Positions 1 to 11,205 of a DNA stretch of 64,000 nucleotides are shown here, one piece after another; the first letter of the stretch is position 1, and each line of letters begins with the position of its first letter. The notes under the pieces were generated by a model. The model was not told the DNA's origin. It saw nothing but the letters and a program-made list of their open reading frames with translations, and ran no database searches. Source of the stretch: Volutella citrinella (Eukaryota > Ascomycota > Sordariomycetes > Hypocreales > Nectriaceae); the NCBI GenBank assembly GCA_034401135.1, contig JAWZSP010000001.1, forward strand, positions 2,170,001 through 2,234,000, written 5' to 3'. Both the position numbers and the translations under genes were made by a program.

Positions 1-3
1 AAT

Positions 4-1212
4 ATGGACCCAACAAGCAGGCTCGCCGACCTCAAGCTCGTTTCCAAACACTACCCTGTCACAAATTTCTCGTACCCTCAAACCGAACGCCAAGGGGAGC
101 AGGATAAACGCCCTTACTCTGGCTCTGGCCGATCATCCTTGGGCTCCGAGGTCTCGGCGCCGGGACTCATCGACGACCAAACGGATTCAGAGGTCTCAGT
201 CGACGACGATTATCAGTATCACGCTCATGCCGCGGAGCTGTGGGATAGCTTCTGGAAAGGAGGACGAGGAGTCATGGAGGGAAAGGAAAACCAAACGAAC
301 CACCACCCCCGCAAGCAGTATCCGGCATTGATACCGTCTCCCCAGCATAGACGCAAGAAGCCACTCGAGGAGCGCCGAGGGCCCCTTACCACCGCCTGGC
401 CCGCGCCTGGCCGTCTGGCGCCAAGGAACCGCAAGCCTGCTGCTACGTACTCGCCATTTCCAAAGCCGCTTCCTCTCCCTCCCAGGAGCACATCGCTGGC
501 TCCGTCATGGGAATGCTCTCGGTCGAAGCAGAGGCCTCAGCTGCCAAAGCTGCCAACTCCAGCAGAGGAAGAGGCTCGTATCCGCGCCTTTAAGCCACCC
601 CCTCCGCCCGTCTTTCTTCCTGAGGAAGTGCAACCACAGACACAAACACAGACACAGACACAGACACAGCCCAGCTCCCAGCAAGCTCCCTCAGTAGTGG
701 TGGAGACAATTGTGCTGCCACCACCGTCAAATCGTCTCCAGTGGGAAGTGGACATGCCGCCCTTGCCACCGCCGAAGGACCACCGGCCAACTGCCTCTCT
801 TGAACTGCGACCGTCGCCCCAGATGACACAAAAGCCTTCGCTGTACTCCAAAGTTAGCCGTTCTGCCACCTACCTTCCGCTGCCAGGGTCGAACCCGATT
901 GGTAGCACTACTGTGCCGCCCAAGAAGTCTGTACCATGTCTTCGGCCATCGCCGCCAGAACCCGAGCCGCAGTCTTTCTTTGAGGATGACGACTCAGATA
1001 CTGACACACCTTCGCCTCGGAGGTCGTTCTTCCGATTCCATAGGCGGTCTGGTAGCGATGGGCGGCGCTCAAGGAAAGGCACAGAAGATGGCCATGGGCG
1101 AAGACGAACCAACGCAAGCACGGCACCGTCTTCGCCCACACGAGACGCCGTGGATCGCAAACGACCACGCAGTGATGTCTTGGGGCGGATGCTCGGGCGG
1201 CGAAAAAATTGA
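4..1212 (+). CDS. Proline-rich hypothetical protein, possibly 5'-partial
   Basis: Open frame of 402 residues starting three bases inside the window, so earlier exons may lie outside it. I do not recognise the family. The protein looks mostly disordered. It has an acidic stretch near residues 60-70 followed by a short AAELWDSFW-like patch (about residues 76-84), then long Pro/Ser/Arg-rich segments, a run of alternating Gln-Thr (about residues 212-222, encoded by a CAGACA-type microsatellite), several PPLPPPK-like tracts that could bind SH3 or WW domains, and a basic Arg/Ser tail ending in GRRKN. The base composition and lack of stops over 1.2 kb support real coding. No signal peptide or membrane segment is visible. 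A role as a scaffold or cytoskeleton-linked protein would be a guess. Confidence 0.65.
   Translation: MDPTSRLADLKLVSKHYPVTNFSYPQTERQGEQDKRPYSGSGRSSLGSEVSAPGLIDDQTDSEVSVDDDYQYHAHAAELWDSFWKGGRGVMEGKENQTNHHPRKQYPALIPSPQHRRKKPLEERRGPLTTAWPAPGRLAPRNRKPAATYSPFPKPLPLPPRSTSLAPSWECSRSKQRPQLPKLPTPAEEEARIRAFKPPPPPVFLPEEVQPQTQTQTQTQTQPSSQQAPSVVVETIVLPPPSNRLQWEVDMPPLPPPKDHRPTASLELRPSPQMTQKPSLYSKVSRSATYLPLPGSNPIGSTTVPPKKSVPCLRPSPPEPEPQSFFEDDDSDTDTPSPRRSFFRFHRRSGSDGRRSRKGTEDGHGRRRTNASTAPSSPTRDAVDRKRPRSDVLGRMLGRRKN
635..669 (+). repeat. CAGACA-type microsatellite inside the coding region
   Basis: Imperfect tandem CAGACA/CACAGA units encoding alternating Gln and Thr. Unit-number changes of six bases keep the frame, so length variation among strains would alter only the length of the Gln-Thr run. 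Confidence 0.8.
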
Positions 1213-2395
1213 CAATTCAAAATCCTACTCCTGACGAATTACACTCTCCTAACACTACGCGAAAACGGCAATCCGGTGCTCTTCTTTATTTTGTCGCCAC
1301 CTACTATTCTTATTTCACCTAATGTTTCACAAAACTCACGACTTCGTCTGCAGCAAGGCATTGCCAAGTTGCCCCCAGCACGGAACAAGCATACGAAACA
1401 CAGACGTCGTGTCGCCGACACACCGGCGACTTCAGAGAGGGAAGCTACATGTTCACACGATACTGCGACACAACCGCACGCCATGAAGATTAAGAGGAAT
1501 AATTCGGGGAGGCTGGATGAGGCGACTACTGAGAGGTACATGGAGTCGGAACCCGTGGGCCGTGAGGAGAGGGGCTTCTTGGCCCGGTGGGGACGCTTTG
1601 TTGCTGGGTTCTGGATGTACTCGCATGACTCGGGAGGGAGGATACCAACGATGACACGATGAGATCTGACGGGCAGGTATGAGAGATGATGATGGCATGG
1701 ATGATGGTTGAAGACTTGTGTACTACGACTATGAGACAAATTTACTATGTTTACGATGATCGGTGTCTGTGGCCAACGAGCCGATGGCTTGAGGATGGAT
1801 TGAAGCTGAACTCGCGCATCTACTAATTTATCTGGTGCTGTAACCATTGAAGTCACAGGATACCTGTTGCCTGGCAACTTCCCTCCAACTTCTACGTTGC
1901 CATAGGTTTGCACATTGCGAACGCGTGCCATCAACTTTTGAACACACCAACCACGTGGATTATGTGCTTGGTCGTCATTGAGCGCCACAGGCTACATACA
2001 GTACGTATCATATTCTGCATATACATTCGTTACCCCATCCCTCCCCCCACATTCCGGCCTCCAGCAAACATGAGCATTCCAGGTTTCAGCTCCCACCCTC
2101 CGATTGAAATGACACGCGTGATTGGACGTTGATACATGAATAATGATAAACACCTCGGAGCTATAACCCAGCTCATTTCCCTCTCGTTCCTGTCCTTAGG
2201 AAAACAACGCCGATGATAATGCTGAGTGAGCCAAAACGCCAAATCTAGATCTTTGAAAGAGATACACCACAACGCCAAACAGTTACCGGGCAACCAAAAC
2301 GACGAAACTAGACAATTTGCAATAAAAAAACACAAAAACAGCCAAAATATTCAACATCGTCAAACACGTTTATGCGTAAGTCGGAATTAGCAGCA
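1213..2395. other. Intergenic stretch without a convincing gene
   Basis: Between the proline-rich gene and the 3' end of the DUF3433 gene. The only item worth noting is a 59-codon plus-strand frame at 1483-1662 with a basic N-terminus and a Trp/Phe-rich middle. It has no recognisable domain and I do not call it a gene. The stretch near 2120-2390 is AT-richer and fits 3' flanking sequence. Confidence 0.5.
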
Positions 2396-5058
2396 TTACC
2401 TCGTGAGTCGCATAGATCTCGTTCGCTTTTCTGTAAATCGTTTGAGGGGGCGGACGCTCAGTCGGGCCTCATCGCGGCCGGCTGAGACGCCAAAGAACCA
2501 CATGGTCTGCTCGCGGGGATCGGCGCGGTCGAGCCCGAGGCGGTACTCGAGGTCCTCACGATTGCGTACCCCGCGAAAGGCCGAGTCATGGACAGTTTCC
2601 TCGGCCGTGCAGAGGCTGATAATCTCGGCCAGACAAGTGACTGGGTGAGGGAGTCGGAAGAAGTTGCGGCCGGGTATGAGGAGGGCTAGACAACCTGTGT
2701 AAAGGAGGAGCAGGGCGAGCAGGACGCCAAACACGGGCATGTTGGGAAACATCCTGACCTCGCCGCGGAAGTTTGTGAGAGCCATGAAGAGCCCTCCTGC
2801 GAGTGCGGGAAGGAAGACGAAGAGGACTGCCATGAGAGACACAACAGCCACGCGCCAATGGCCGTTCCTGAGGGCCTTTCCTGTGGCTTGGAAGGGCAGG
2901 CAGGCCGCGTAGTCGGCGAGCACAGATCGCTGCGCGATGGAACCAGTGCCCTTGGCGAGTTCCGCCCAAGGCTGCAGCACTCGCAGCTCGTGGTCGAGGC
3001 TCTGGAAGAGTAGGAACAGAATCATGCCTACAGCAGAGGGGACGAAGCCGTAGAGGAAGTTGGCAGGAGAGAATGCGCCGGGCCCCGGGCGAGCCGAGAT
3101 GAGAGGCCTGAATCCCTCGTCTAGCCTGGTCTGGGCCAGGAAGGAGAGGACAAAGATGGCGATGATGAACGAAGTCATGACGACCAATGACCCGACCAGG
3201 GTGAACGTGTTGAGGGCCAAGGGGATGTGCCTGCTTCGAGCATATTCTGCTGCCGCTTCTAGATCATCGCGAGAAGAAGCCGGGGAGATCCTGTAGCTGG
3301 GCTTCTTGCCGACGGCGTAGGAAGCCCTGCGACTCTGACTCTGGTCTTCCTCCGACACTGAGCCAATGCCGTACCACATGGGGCCGCCGCGGCGTCCCTC
3401 AGTCTGCCAGTAGCCGAGCCTGTCGAGGTGACGGTCCCGCAGCTGCGCCTGGAAAAGCGTCCCGCGCTGGATGACATCAACAGACTCGTAGCTCTCCGTT
3501 GTGTTGCTCTCATTGACCAGAGGCATGAGATGAGCAATGGAGCGCACGTCCCACAACAATCCAGTCCATCGCCGGAACCAAAAGACCATCAAGATGCCCG
3601 TCGCCGCTAGGGCCACGATGTAGATTGTGACGAGTGTCCAGACAACTCCCTGAACAGCAGCCCAAGTCCACGAATGCACATTAAAGATGCACGTGAAAGC
3701 TGCACTCTGCAGGGGGATCGAAAAGTTGAGTAGCCAGGTGGCGACACTGAAGGCCTGGAGCTGCCACGGCCCAGTGAATTGCGGTAGCAGAAAGGACTTG
3801 GGGTACATCTTTCGAAACAGGGCCAGGTAACGGGCTCGGGGCTCTTCGTCGGCCATGGCAGCGAATGGCAGGATCCGTCGGGAGGCCACGAGCAGAGACT
3901 GTGCGTAGAGGAGGATGACGCCGGCAAGAATCTGCGGCAAGATGCGGAACACGAAATATTGCCCGCTGTAAATGGTTCCCGGATAGAGTGTCAACCCAGT
4001 ATCGCTGTTGGAGTAAACGGCACAGAAGATGAGGGCGGCAATCATCAGAATGCATAGCACCATGAAGATTGCCATTGAAAAAGGCCGCAGAATTGGGGGT
4101 TTGAAATCGAGTGGCGGATGCGCTCGTCCCACGGGGATCGACTTGGAGCGGGGCTTTTGAGGCTGCTCGTGGACATGCTGGTCCAATCGAGAGTGGATAG
4201 ATGGCGTTGAGGCTTCGTAATGGTCATCGTCATCGTAAGAATCCTCATCATGCACTGCGGTTTCGTGGCTAGAATCTGACGAGGGACGTTCTCGCGGAAC
4301 TGACGCTGGCTCCGCAGGCAGTCGATCCTCGACGTAAGCAGGCTCGGGAGGAGAGAGGGCGCCGGCGGCATAGTTCCCGACCATTGGAGGTCGCGGATAG
4401 TCTATCGAGAAGGCGTCCGAGGTACCGGACGGGAAATGCGCGGCAGGCAGCCCACTGTCGTCGTCTCGACCCCGAGATAAGGCGTCAATGGCATATTGGA
4501 TATATGGTGTATCGTCGACGCCGGGAGTGATTTTCCCAGCCGCGATAACCAGTTCGTCTTTGATGGTGGCCATGCGGGCCGAGTTTTCGGCAGCGAACAT
4601 GGCGAGTTGTGCTTCGTCAAACCGAACGGCCTGGTTCACAGGTGGCGTGGGAGCAGCGAACGCTCCAGGGATTCCACCGGCGAAGCGAGCGTTGTAGTGT
4701 CGGTCTGGCCCATAGATCTCGTCTGACGACTCGGACAGCGAAGGAGGAGATGGGGCGTGGAAAAGGGTCGCCGCCTGAGGTGAGACGGACTGATCGCTGG
4801 AATTGGGTCCAAGACGAGCCGGGTAGTTGCGGACTTGGCGAATTGTGGACGGCGAGTCTCCAGGGTTCTCAGTGGTAGAGATCGTCGGCGGCCCTTGACC
4901 TGAAGAGGCGAACCGTCAGCCAAACACAACAGCAACAGCAGGTTTGATGGTAGTAAGTGCGGTGGTATCAAAGTGGTTGCTGTAGGAGGATGTGTAAGTG
5001 GGGGATACCTACGAGGACGGTCCTCGACATAGTCGAAGTTGATATTTTGGAAATTCAT
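2396..5058 (-). CDS. DUF3433 multi-pass membrane protein
   Basis: Two exons, 5058-5013 (46 nt) and 4899-2396, joined by a 113-nt intron (donor GTAGGT, acceptor TTCAG). The product is about 849 residues starting MNFQNINFDYVEDRPRQG. The N-terminal third (to about residue 290) is acidic, Ser/Pro-rich and probably cytosolic. It is followed by a membrane region with many hydrophobic segments arranged as two similar halves, separated by a polar linker at about residues 500-560. This is the layout of fungal DUF3433 proteins. Many database copies carry a misleading phosphoribosylaminoimidazole-succinocarboxamide synthase label, but no purine-synthesis domain is visible here. From memory, the Neurospora morphology gene spray belongs to this family; that link is unverified. 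Molecular function is unknown. The splice join gives a smooth reading frame, so the start is fairly secure. Confidence 0.85.
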
Positions 5059-7030
5059 GGTGAAAGCGCCGGAATGCAGCCCAACACCCACTTCGCTCAA
5101 ATAGCTAGCCAATTGGTAGCACTAGATGCAATGCAGGAAGAGTTCATGCTGCGCGAGGGGACGATATCGAGATATGGTTGGACTGAGAAGCTGTCAACGC
5201 GCGAGGTTGGGCTGTAAGCCAGAAGGTTGGGGAGTTCCCAGCCACCAAAGTAGCCCCACGCGCGGGACAGGGACCCTGGATTCCTTGCCGATGCAGTGGA
5301 GAGACTTCGAGTGGGGATGGAAAAAATGGAAACCGAAACGACCTGCTCCTTGGGCGCAGCGCGCAGCTGGGTTACCTGAAATCTGATTAAAATCGTCGCA
5401 CGGGGATTTATTGTTGCGTTGATTTGGGTTGGGTGATGCCTTGGTGATTGTCGATCACGCCGTTGACATGTGGGTCGGGTCGAGCCGAGTACCCCGCCTG
5501 ACCTAAACGGGTTAGGCTGGTGATAGCCAGCAGGAAGTACCAACAGAAAGCGTGAGTTGAGGAAGGCAAGAAGAAGGATGCGTTGTAATCTAGACTGAAG
5601 CATTGAAGTGCCAAGATCAGGCTTTACCTGGTGACAGTTGAAACGGTAGATGGTTTAAAAAATGGGTTGAGAGGCAGATGAGTCCTGTTTCGATGCTGCT
5701 GAAGAGAAGCAAGAGTGAGCTGATTCTTGTCAATGGGCGAGGAACATGCATCTTCTTCAAATTCAATTACTGGAAATCTACTTGGTTCTATTGAGGAACT
5801 GTCGTATGTAAGGCTATCGGCGCGTTTGGCGTAGCTGCACAACCTCTCCCGATATCGACTTCGGTTCACCCACCCCGCCTGGCGTTTGAAGTGCATGCTG
5901 CCAAGTTCCCCTGTGGCGACCTCAAGTACACGCACTTCGTCGTCTTTACTCCGTACGAGTAATTGCCATTGGGTATGTTCTGGCACCATGCAACGTCGAT
6001 GGCGGGAAACCAGGACCAGGTCTGTTCCGTCCCGGCCTCCTGGGTCAACCGGATGCTGCCCCGATGCGAACGGACCAGGGCAGAGAAGCAGGAACCCGTG
6101 GCAAGAGACGTAAGACTGCATCATGTCGGCGAAATTGGCAGGGCGAGCACAGGGCAGGACAAGGCCATCTTCATACGTTTGGGCTTGTGCTTCGACTCAC
6201 CACTGTTTTGTGCTGGGATTGTTGAAGTGGTTGGGCATGGCTGGGAGGATGGAGGTCACGTGAAACGGGTGGCTTGCTTACCCGTCTGGATCAACGGGAG
6301 GGCTATTGAGTGCTCAAAGCGTCAAAGAGGGCCACGATGCCCCAACCTGCCATTCTGAAACAGGAGGGATAAAAAATCGGGCGAAGAAGCTAGGGCTTTG
6401 ATTGATCTATGCAGGTAGCTTGTCGCGTGCTGGCAGCCTCAATTGACTTACCAACCTCTTGTCAGGGGCACATAGAGTACGGAGTGCGCGCCCGGTAATG
6501 AAGGGGCAGAGTGGAAGAGGAGCTGGAGGGCTGACCCGCCATCAGAGGCTGAGTCCCATGACATCATAAATCCTTCATTTTTCTGCCCGGTGAGGAATTA
6601 CTGCTCCCCTGTGTTGGTGCGGAGCTGCTTTGGCAGCTTGGGAAGCTCAGAGCTCCGCCAAAGCCACAGCAAAGCTACTGCAAAGCCACCCCCAGAAACG
6701 GCAAAGCTGCAGCGTCACGTGCAACCAACTTTACCTCGCTTTACCTCAGCTCTGTCAGCAGCTTGTCATCAGGCGGGGTCAGGGACCGCAAAGGGACTGG
6801 ATCGGAGCTAGCCCCATCACGTTTGCGCAGCTAGCCAATTGGCGGGCTGATGACGAACGCTGAAAAATGGTTTGGTAAGTTTGGTAAGAATGGGGGGAAG
6901 ATGCATCAGATATGCGGGAGAGTTCGTTAGTATATTTGGTCAGCGGTGCCAAATCTATCATCAATCGAGATCTTGCCATGACGTACTCAGCTTCTCGCTT
7001 CTTCCTCAAACCCTTTCCATCCGAGTATAT
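5059..7030. other. 2-kb intergenic stretch, upstream of DUF3433 and pirin genes
   Basis: Shared 5' region of two divergent genes. It contains one minus-strand frame (about 6111-5866) whose codons look protein-like but which lacks a good start; see findings. CACGTG hexamers occur near 6258 and 6714. A pair of interleaved inverted repeats lies at 6621-6664. The last 70 bases before the pirin start are CT-rich, as in many fungal leaders. Confidence 0.5.
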
Positions 7031-8077
7031 ATGTCGCGCTTCGCTTCGCTAGTTGCAATTTTCGTTGCAGCAGCTTCCATCCTCATCATCTACACACAGC
7101 CCAGCTTCATCACTGAGCTTCAGCAACTCGCAATCGACTTCATTACACTTACACCCTCGGTGAACGACCCCGCACCCACAATTTCCTCAGAGCAGCAGAT
7201 GCAAACCGCCGCCAAGATGTCCAAGTCCATTCTCCGTCAGGCCAAGATCACCCCCCACCGATCCGGCACCCGTGGCCACTCTGACCACGGCTGGCTCAAC
7301 ACCTACCACAGCTTCTCCTTTGCCGACTGGTATGATCCCCGATTCATCCAGTACGGCTCTCTCCGCGTCCTGAACGAGGACAAAGTCAAGGCCCGCTCTG
7401 GTTTCCCCACCCACCCTCACCGAGATGCCGAAATCTTCAGCTACATCTTGAGCGGAGAGCTTACCCACCGGGACTCCATGCTCGCCAAGGGCAAGGAGGG
7501 CGCGCAGTCGGACAAGTTCTTCCGCATGCACCGCGGAGACGTGCAGTTCACCACCGGAGGCGATGGCATCGCCCACTCCGAGATGAACGAGCACGCCACC
7601 GACACTGTGCACTTCCTCCAGATCTGGGCCCTGCCCTGGAAGCGCGGCCTGAAGCCTCGCTACCACACCCGCCACTTCGACGATGAGGAGAAGCGAAAGG
7701 ATTTCGTCAAGATCCTCAGCCCCCTCAAGGCCGGCGAAGATGCCACCGTCCAAGAGGAGATTGATGCCGAGCCTACTGTTCCCGGCACCATCCCCATCCA
7801 CGCCGACATGGCCATGGCCGCCGGTCTCATTGCTCCCGCCAAGACCTATGAGTGGATCGTTGGCGGCAACGCAACCAAGCAGACCAAGCGAAAGGTCTTT
7901 GTGCACGTGCCCATGACCTCCGGTGGAAAGGCCAAGGTTCGTCTGGACGGCCGTGAGGATGCCGAGCTCGTTGAGGGCGACGGTGCTTTCATCGACAACG
8001 TCAACGCCGGCGACAAGCTCACCTTCGAGAGCATTGGTGAGGCTGAGGCTGAGGTGGTCGTCCTCGACACTGCCTAA
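7031..8077 (+). CDS. Pirin family protein
   Basis: Single-exon gene, 348 residues from the chosen ATG. The pirin bicupin is clear from about residue 63 on. The metal ligands of the family are present in the N-terminal cupin: His128 and His130 in THPHRD, and His182 and Glu184 in GIAHSE. Pirins bind Fe(II). Human pirin is a nuclear co-regulator and some members show quercetin 2,3-dioxygenase activity, but the role here is unknown. The N-terminal 60 residues add a hydrophobic segment (about residues 4-20) that could be a membrane anchor or organelle signal. The start at 7031 follows a CT-rich leader. A later ATG at 7217 (MSKSILRQ) would give a soluble protein of normal pirin length, and both forms may be made. 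The frame is open further upstream to 6872, but that part looks non-coding. Confidence 0.9.
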   Translation: MSRFASLVAIFVAAASILIIYTQPSFITELQQLAIDFITLTPSVNDPAPTISSEQQMQTAAKMSKSILRQAKITPHRSGTRGHSDHGWLNTYHSFSFADWYDPRFIQYGSLRVLNEDKVKARSGFPTHPHRDAEIFSYILSGELTHRDSMLAKGKEGAQSDKFFRMHRGDVQFTTGGDGIAHSEMNEHATDTVHFLQIWALPWKRGLKPRYHTRHFDDEEKRKDFVKILSPLKAGEDATVQEEIDAEPTVPGTIPIHADMAMAAGLIAPAKTYEWIVGGNATKQTKRKVFVHVPMTSGGKAKVRLDGREDAELVEGDGAFIDNVNAGDKLTFESIGEAEAEVVVLDTA

Positions 8078-11000
8078 ATTGCCTGTGGCCTACATGGCGG
8101 GGTCTCATGTTGATCTCGTCAAAAGTTAAAAAAAAAAAACCTAAGGATATCTAGAAAATCTTGTATTTAGCGTCTAGAAATGATAATCACGTTCCCTGAG
8201 AGCAAATTGGTCAATTTTCATCCCATTTTGAGAACTTTTGTGTGACACTCGCTTCGTTGAGCAAATGCCCATCACCTACGTAATCCCATTGATTCTGGTA
8301 ACCGGCGGACCTTTGGTTTAGAATGAACCAAGCGCCGAACGCATTGGCCGAACCAACACTCCACGAGGCCAAATTGCGCGATCCAACTTTCGTTGTGGAC
8401 GCTAGTGCTGAAGGAGGAATGGCCGATGTAGTAAAAAGAAGAGCATAACACATGGCAGTGCCGATCAAGGCAAACAAGAGAGACGGTGGGTGCAAATCAG
8501 CCAAGAAAATCACCGAGGCGCTGATCATTCCCAATCGTCGTAAGGCTCCCAGCGTGTAAGCGAGACATCGTTGAAGGCAATGGATGGCTCATGAACGACT
8601 GACTGCGCAAAACCCGGCCTACGTCCGGCTCCGCGACCATGGGCTGGCCAAAGCGGCTGCACTGGAACAGAGCCTGCGGCGGGGACGTGCTAGCAGCGGC
8701 CACACATCCCTGGATCTGATGCCGAGTTCCGGACTCGCCCATGTCGCATTGGACATGGAATTTGCGCTTGAGAGATGCAATCCATCAACGACAGATTCCA
8801 GACGTGAGGTGGGAAGCAGAATATAAATAAATATTGGCGTTTTTCATGCTTCAATCAAGGGGTAAGCATCTTCGGGACTCTATTGCTTTAATTGCCATAG
8901 ACTTGAAAAACTGCCCGGGCAGGAAGGGGTAAGGATGGCGCTTGTACCAAGACGACTGGATTTCAAGCCACAAACACCCGAGGCCCAAGGACCTTGTAGG
9001 TTCTGTCATCAGCGCCATGTGCCTGACGGCGCAGTAATTAGTAGGTACTTGTCGAGTGGTAGAGAGTGTGTCAGCTCATTTCTGCACTAACAAACCGAAT
9101 CCTCTGGGCGCTCAACCAACTCCATGTCCGTCTGGCCACCTAGAGTAGTGCTTGCTCAACTCTGCGCCGGGCTCCCCTAGTGCCTGAGGACGAGAACATG
9201 GCTGGTTATGATCAAAGTCGCCGAGAGTGCATTCTCTGCAGTGAGTGTAGGGCTGCATCGGCAACGACGGCTTGGGTAAGACGGCCAGTCCATCCGATGC
9301 GGAAATACAGGCCTTCAACAGTGGGAAGGAGGAGCAGGGCCCTGTCACATCACATCGCGTACTGGGAACAGCCCCGGATCGGCATTATCCTCTTCTGGAT
9401 GGACACTGGAGCAACAATCTGACAGGGCAAGAACTCGGCGCCGATGGGCCCGCCCTGTCTACTGCTTGGCCCATCTGGATGGGGCACAAGGTGGATGTTC
9501 AGGGGTTGTCATGCCCGCCCACCCATCGGTATGTGGGAATGAACAATCCGAGAGTCGCCTGAACGTAGCGTAGTAGAATGATGCGCGCTCGTTGCCAGGA
9601 GGCTGGCGCTGACTGTGTTGGCCGTGGTTAGTATTGGGTTGGATGTGACCAACGGCAGCCCGGACGAGTTGGGACGAGGGAGGCCCTTGCATCCCGTGGC
9701 ACTGTAGACAAAGCCACGGAGCATGGGCCGGAGAACCGCCCCGGTCTGCCCTACGGAGGCAATGGCGTCTGGATTATCGACAGCTGAGTGACATTCCGAC
9801 CAGTCTGGACGAGTGCACTGGCCAGTTGGTGACTCCAGGCGCCTGTCGGCGACCAAATCGCTGGTTTGCCCCTGCATGCACATGGGCCGACAGGGGAACC
9901 CTAGGCGACTTGTGGACTAGCGCGGGCCCACTGGTCCTAGACTAGATGGAACTATTTGCCGCCAGCTTACACCAATACCCCATCCGTCACCTCGCAGTCA
10001 AGCACGCATAGACGAGGAGCAAGACACACCCGACTCAGAGACACCCGCACAACGTGGCTACCCTTCTTTTTGTCGTGGAATTCATTGACCCAACCCGACA
10101 TCACCCAAGCTATTACTTACTTCTGGGTATGCAGGAACACGCAAGCTAGATGGGGCGCCGCGTAACACCTCGACGGGAGTCCCGCAGACCATCGGAGATT
10201 CAGGGTGCCACGGCGAGCTGCCATCTGAGCATCGACAAGTGGCTGAGGCAGGCGACGGTGGTGAGGGGAAATGAGAAGAGGCACGCCTGGCCAATGGCGA
10301 ACACAGGCCTGGCCGGAGACACGCCAGACGGGCGTGGGGAGGCTGCGTGCTCGTCGGTGATATCAGTCGGCAAAGCCGGCACTGAACCCGGACCACGTCC
10401 TAATCAGATTGACAAATGTCAGCGATGGGGCTTTGTGAGGACCTTCTGCTACCGCTTCAGCAAGAAATCTAGGCATAACACGACGGAAACAAGGCAGAGC
10501 AACTGCTCACCGACTGCCGACATGTGTTCTACGCATGCGCAGTGCCTGAGCGGAGTCGTGCATTCTTTATTTCCTTGGCCTCACCCCCATGTGGTGGCTT
10601 GGCGTTGAGACTACTGAATGGCTACGTCTTGTATGCCTCGCTTGCATGTCTCTTCTGGAGTCACCTCTGGCCACCCACACCCATCATCAAGCGCACTAGG
10701 CCTGTTCCTGAAGGGCTTTCTGCATCGCCTGTCCAGCCCTAGGCATACAACCCACGCCTCGCCCCCCCCTCTCCACCGACCGAGCCTCTCCCAGCATCCT
10801 AACTGGGAAATTAATGCTGAAGGCGGCGGCATCATGGCGCCCCATAACCTCCGTAAGCGCCCTCCCCCGGTTCGTCAGGCGCTGCCTGCCCTGGGAATGG
10901 AGACTACCGGACCCATGGCCCATCTGATCGAGGCTGGTGCCTGACTATGGCCGTGAAAGGAGAAAGGCCTCAAGCCTGCCGCTAATAGTCTCTCTTCTCC

Positions 11001-11205
11001 TGCCCTTCCCTTTTCCTTCTTTCATTCCTTCCACCTCTCTGCACTCGTTAATTCCAGAGAAGGCATCGCCAGCCTCGCTGCAAACATTTGTTTGCGTCCT
11101 CTCTTTGATCTCCGTATCAAACCACAATCGTTACTACATTATTATCGGCTTCGGCCAACTTACTGTCATTCACACCTAATATCCCCCCAACCCTAATCGT
11201 ACACC
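8078..11205. other. 3.1-kb intergenic stretch
   Basis: No convincing gene. A run of 12 A lies at 8128-8139 just after the pirin stop. A minus-strand frame at 8534-8211 is hydrophobic at its start but has no homolog I recognise. The 3' end (about 10985-11045) is strongly CT-rich and reads as promoter and leader of the chitinase gene. The composition is not AT-rich, so there is no sign of RIP-degraded transposons. Confidence 0.5.

Noticed and set aside
1239..1988. Long minus-strand frame of 249 codons
   Set aside because: No domain, ragged composition and no splice or promoter context; it looks like a chance opening in GC-rich DNA.
2396..5058. Purine-synthesis enzyme (SAICAR synthase) label often given to this family
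   Set aside because: The protein is a multi-pass membrane protein with no ATP-grasp or SAICAR synthetase motifs.
8211..8534. Minus-strand frame with a hydrophobic first half near the pirin gene
   Set aside because: No family resemblance and no clear partner exon; judged a chance opening.
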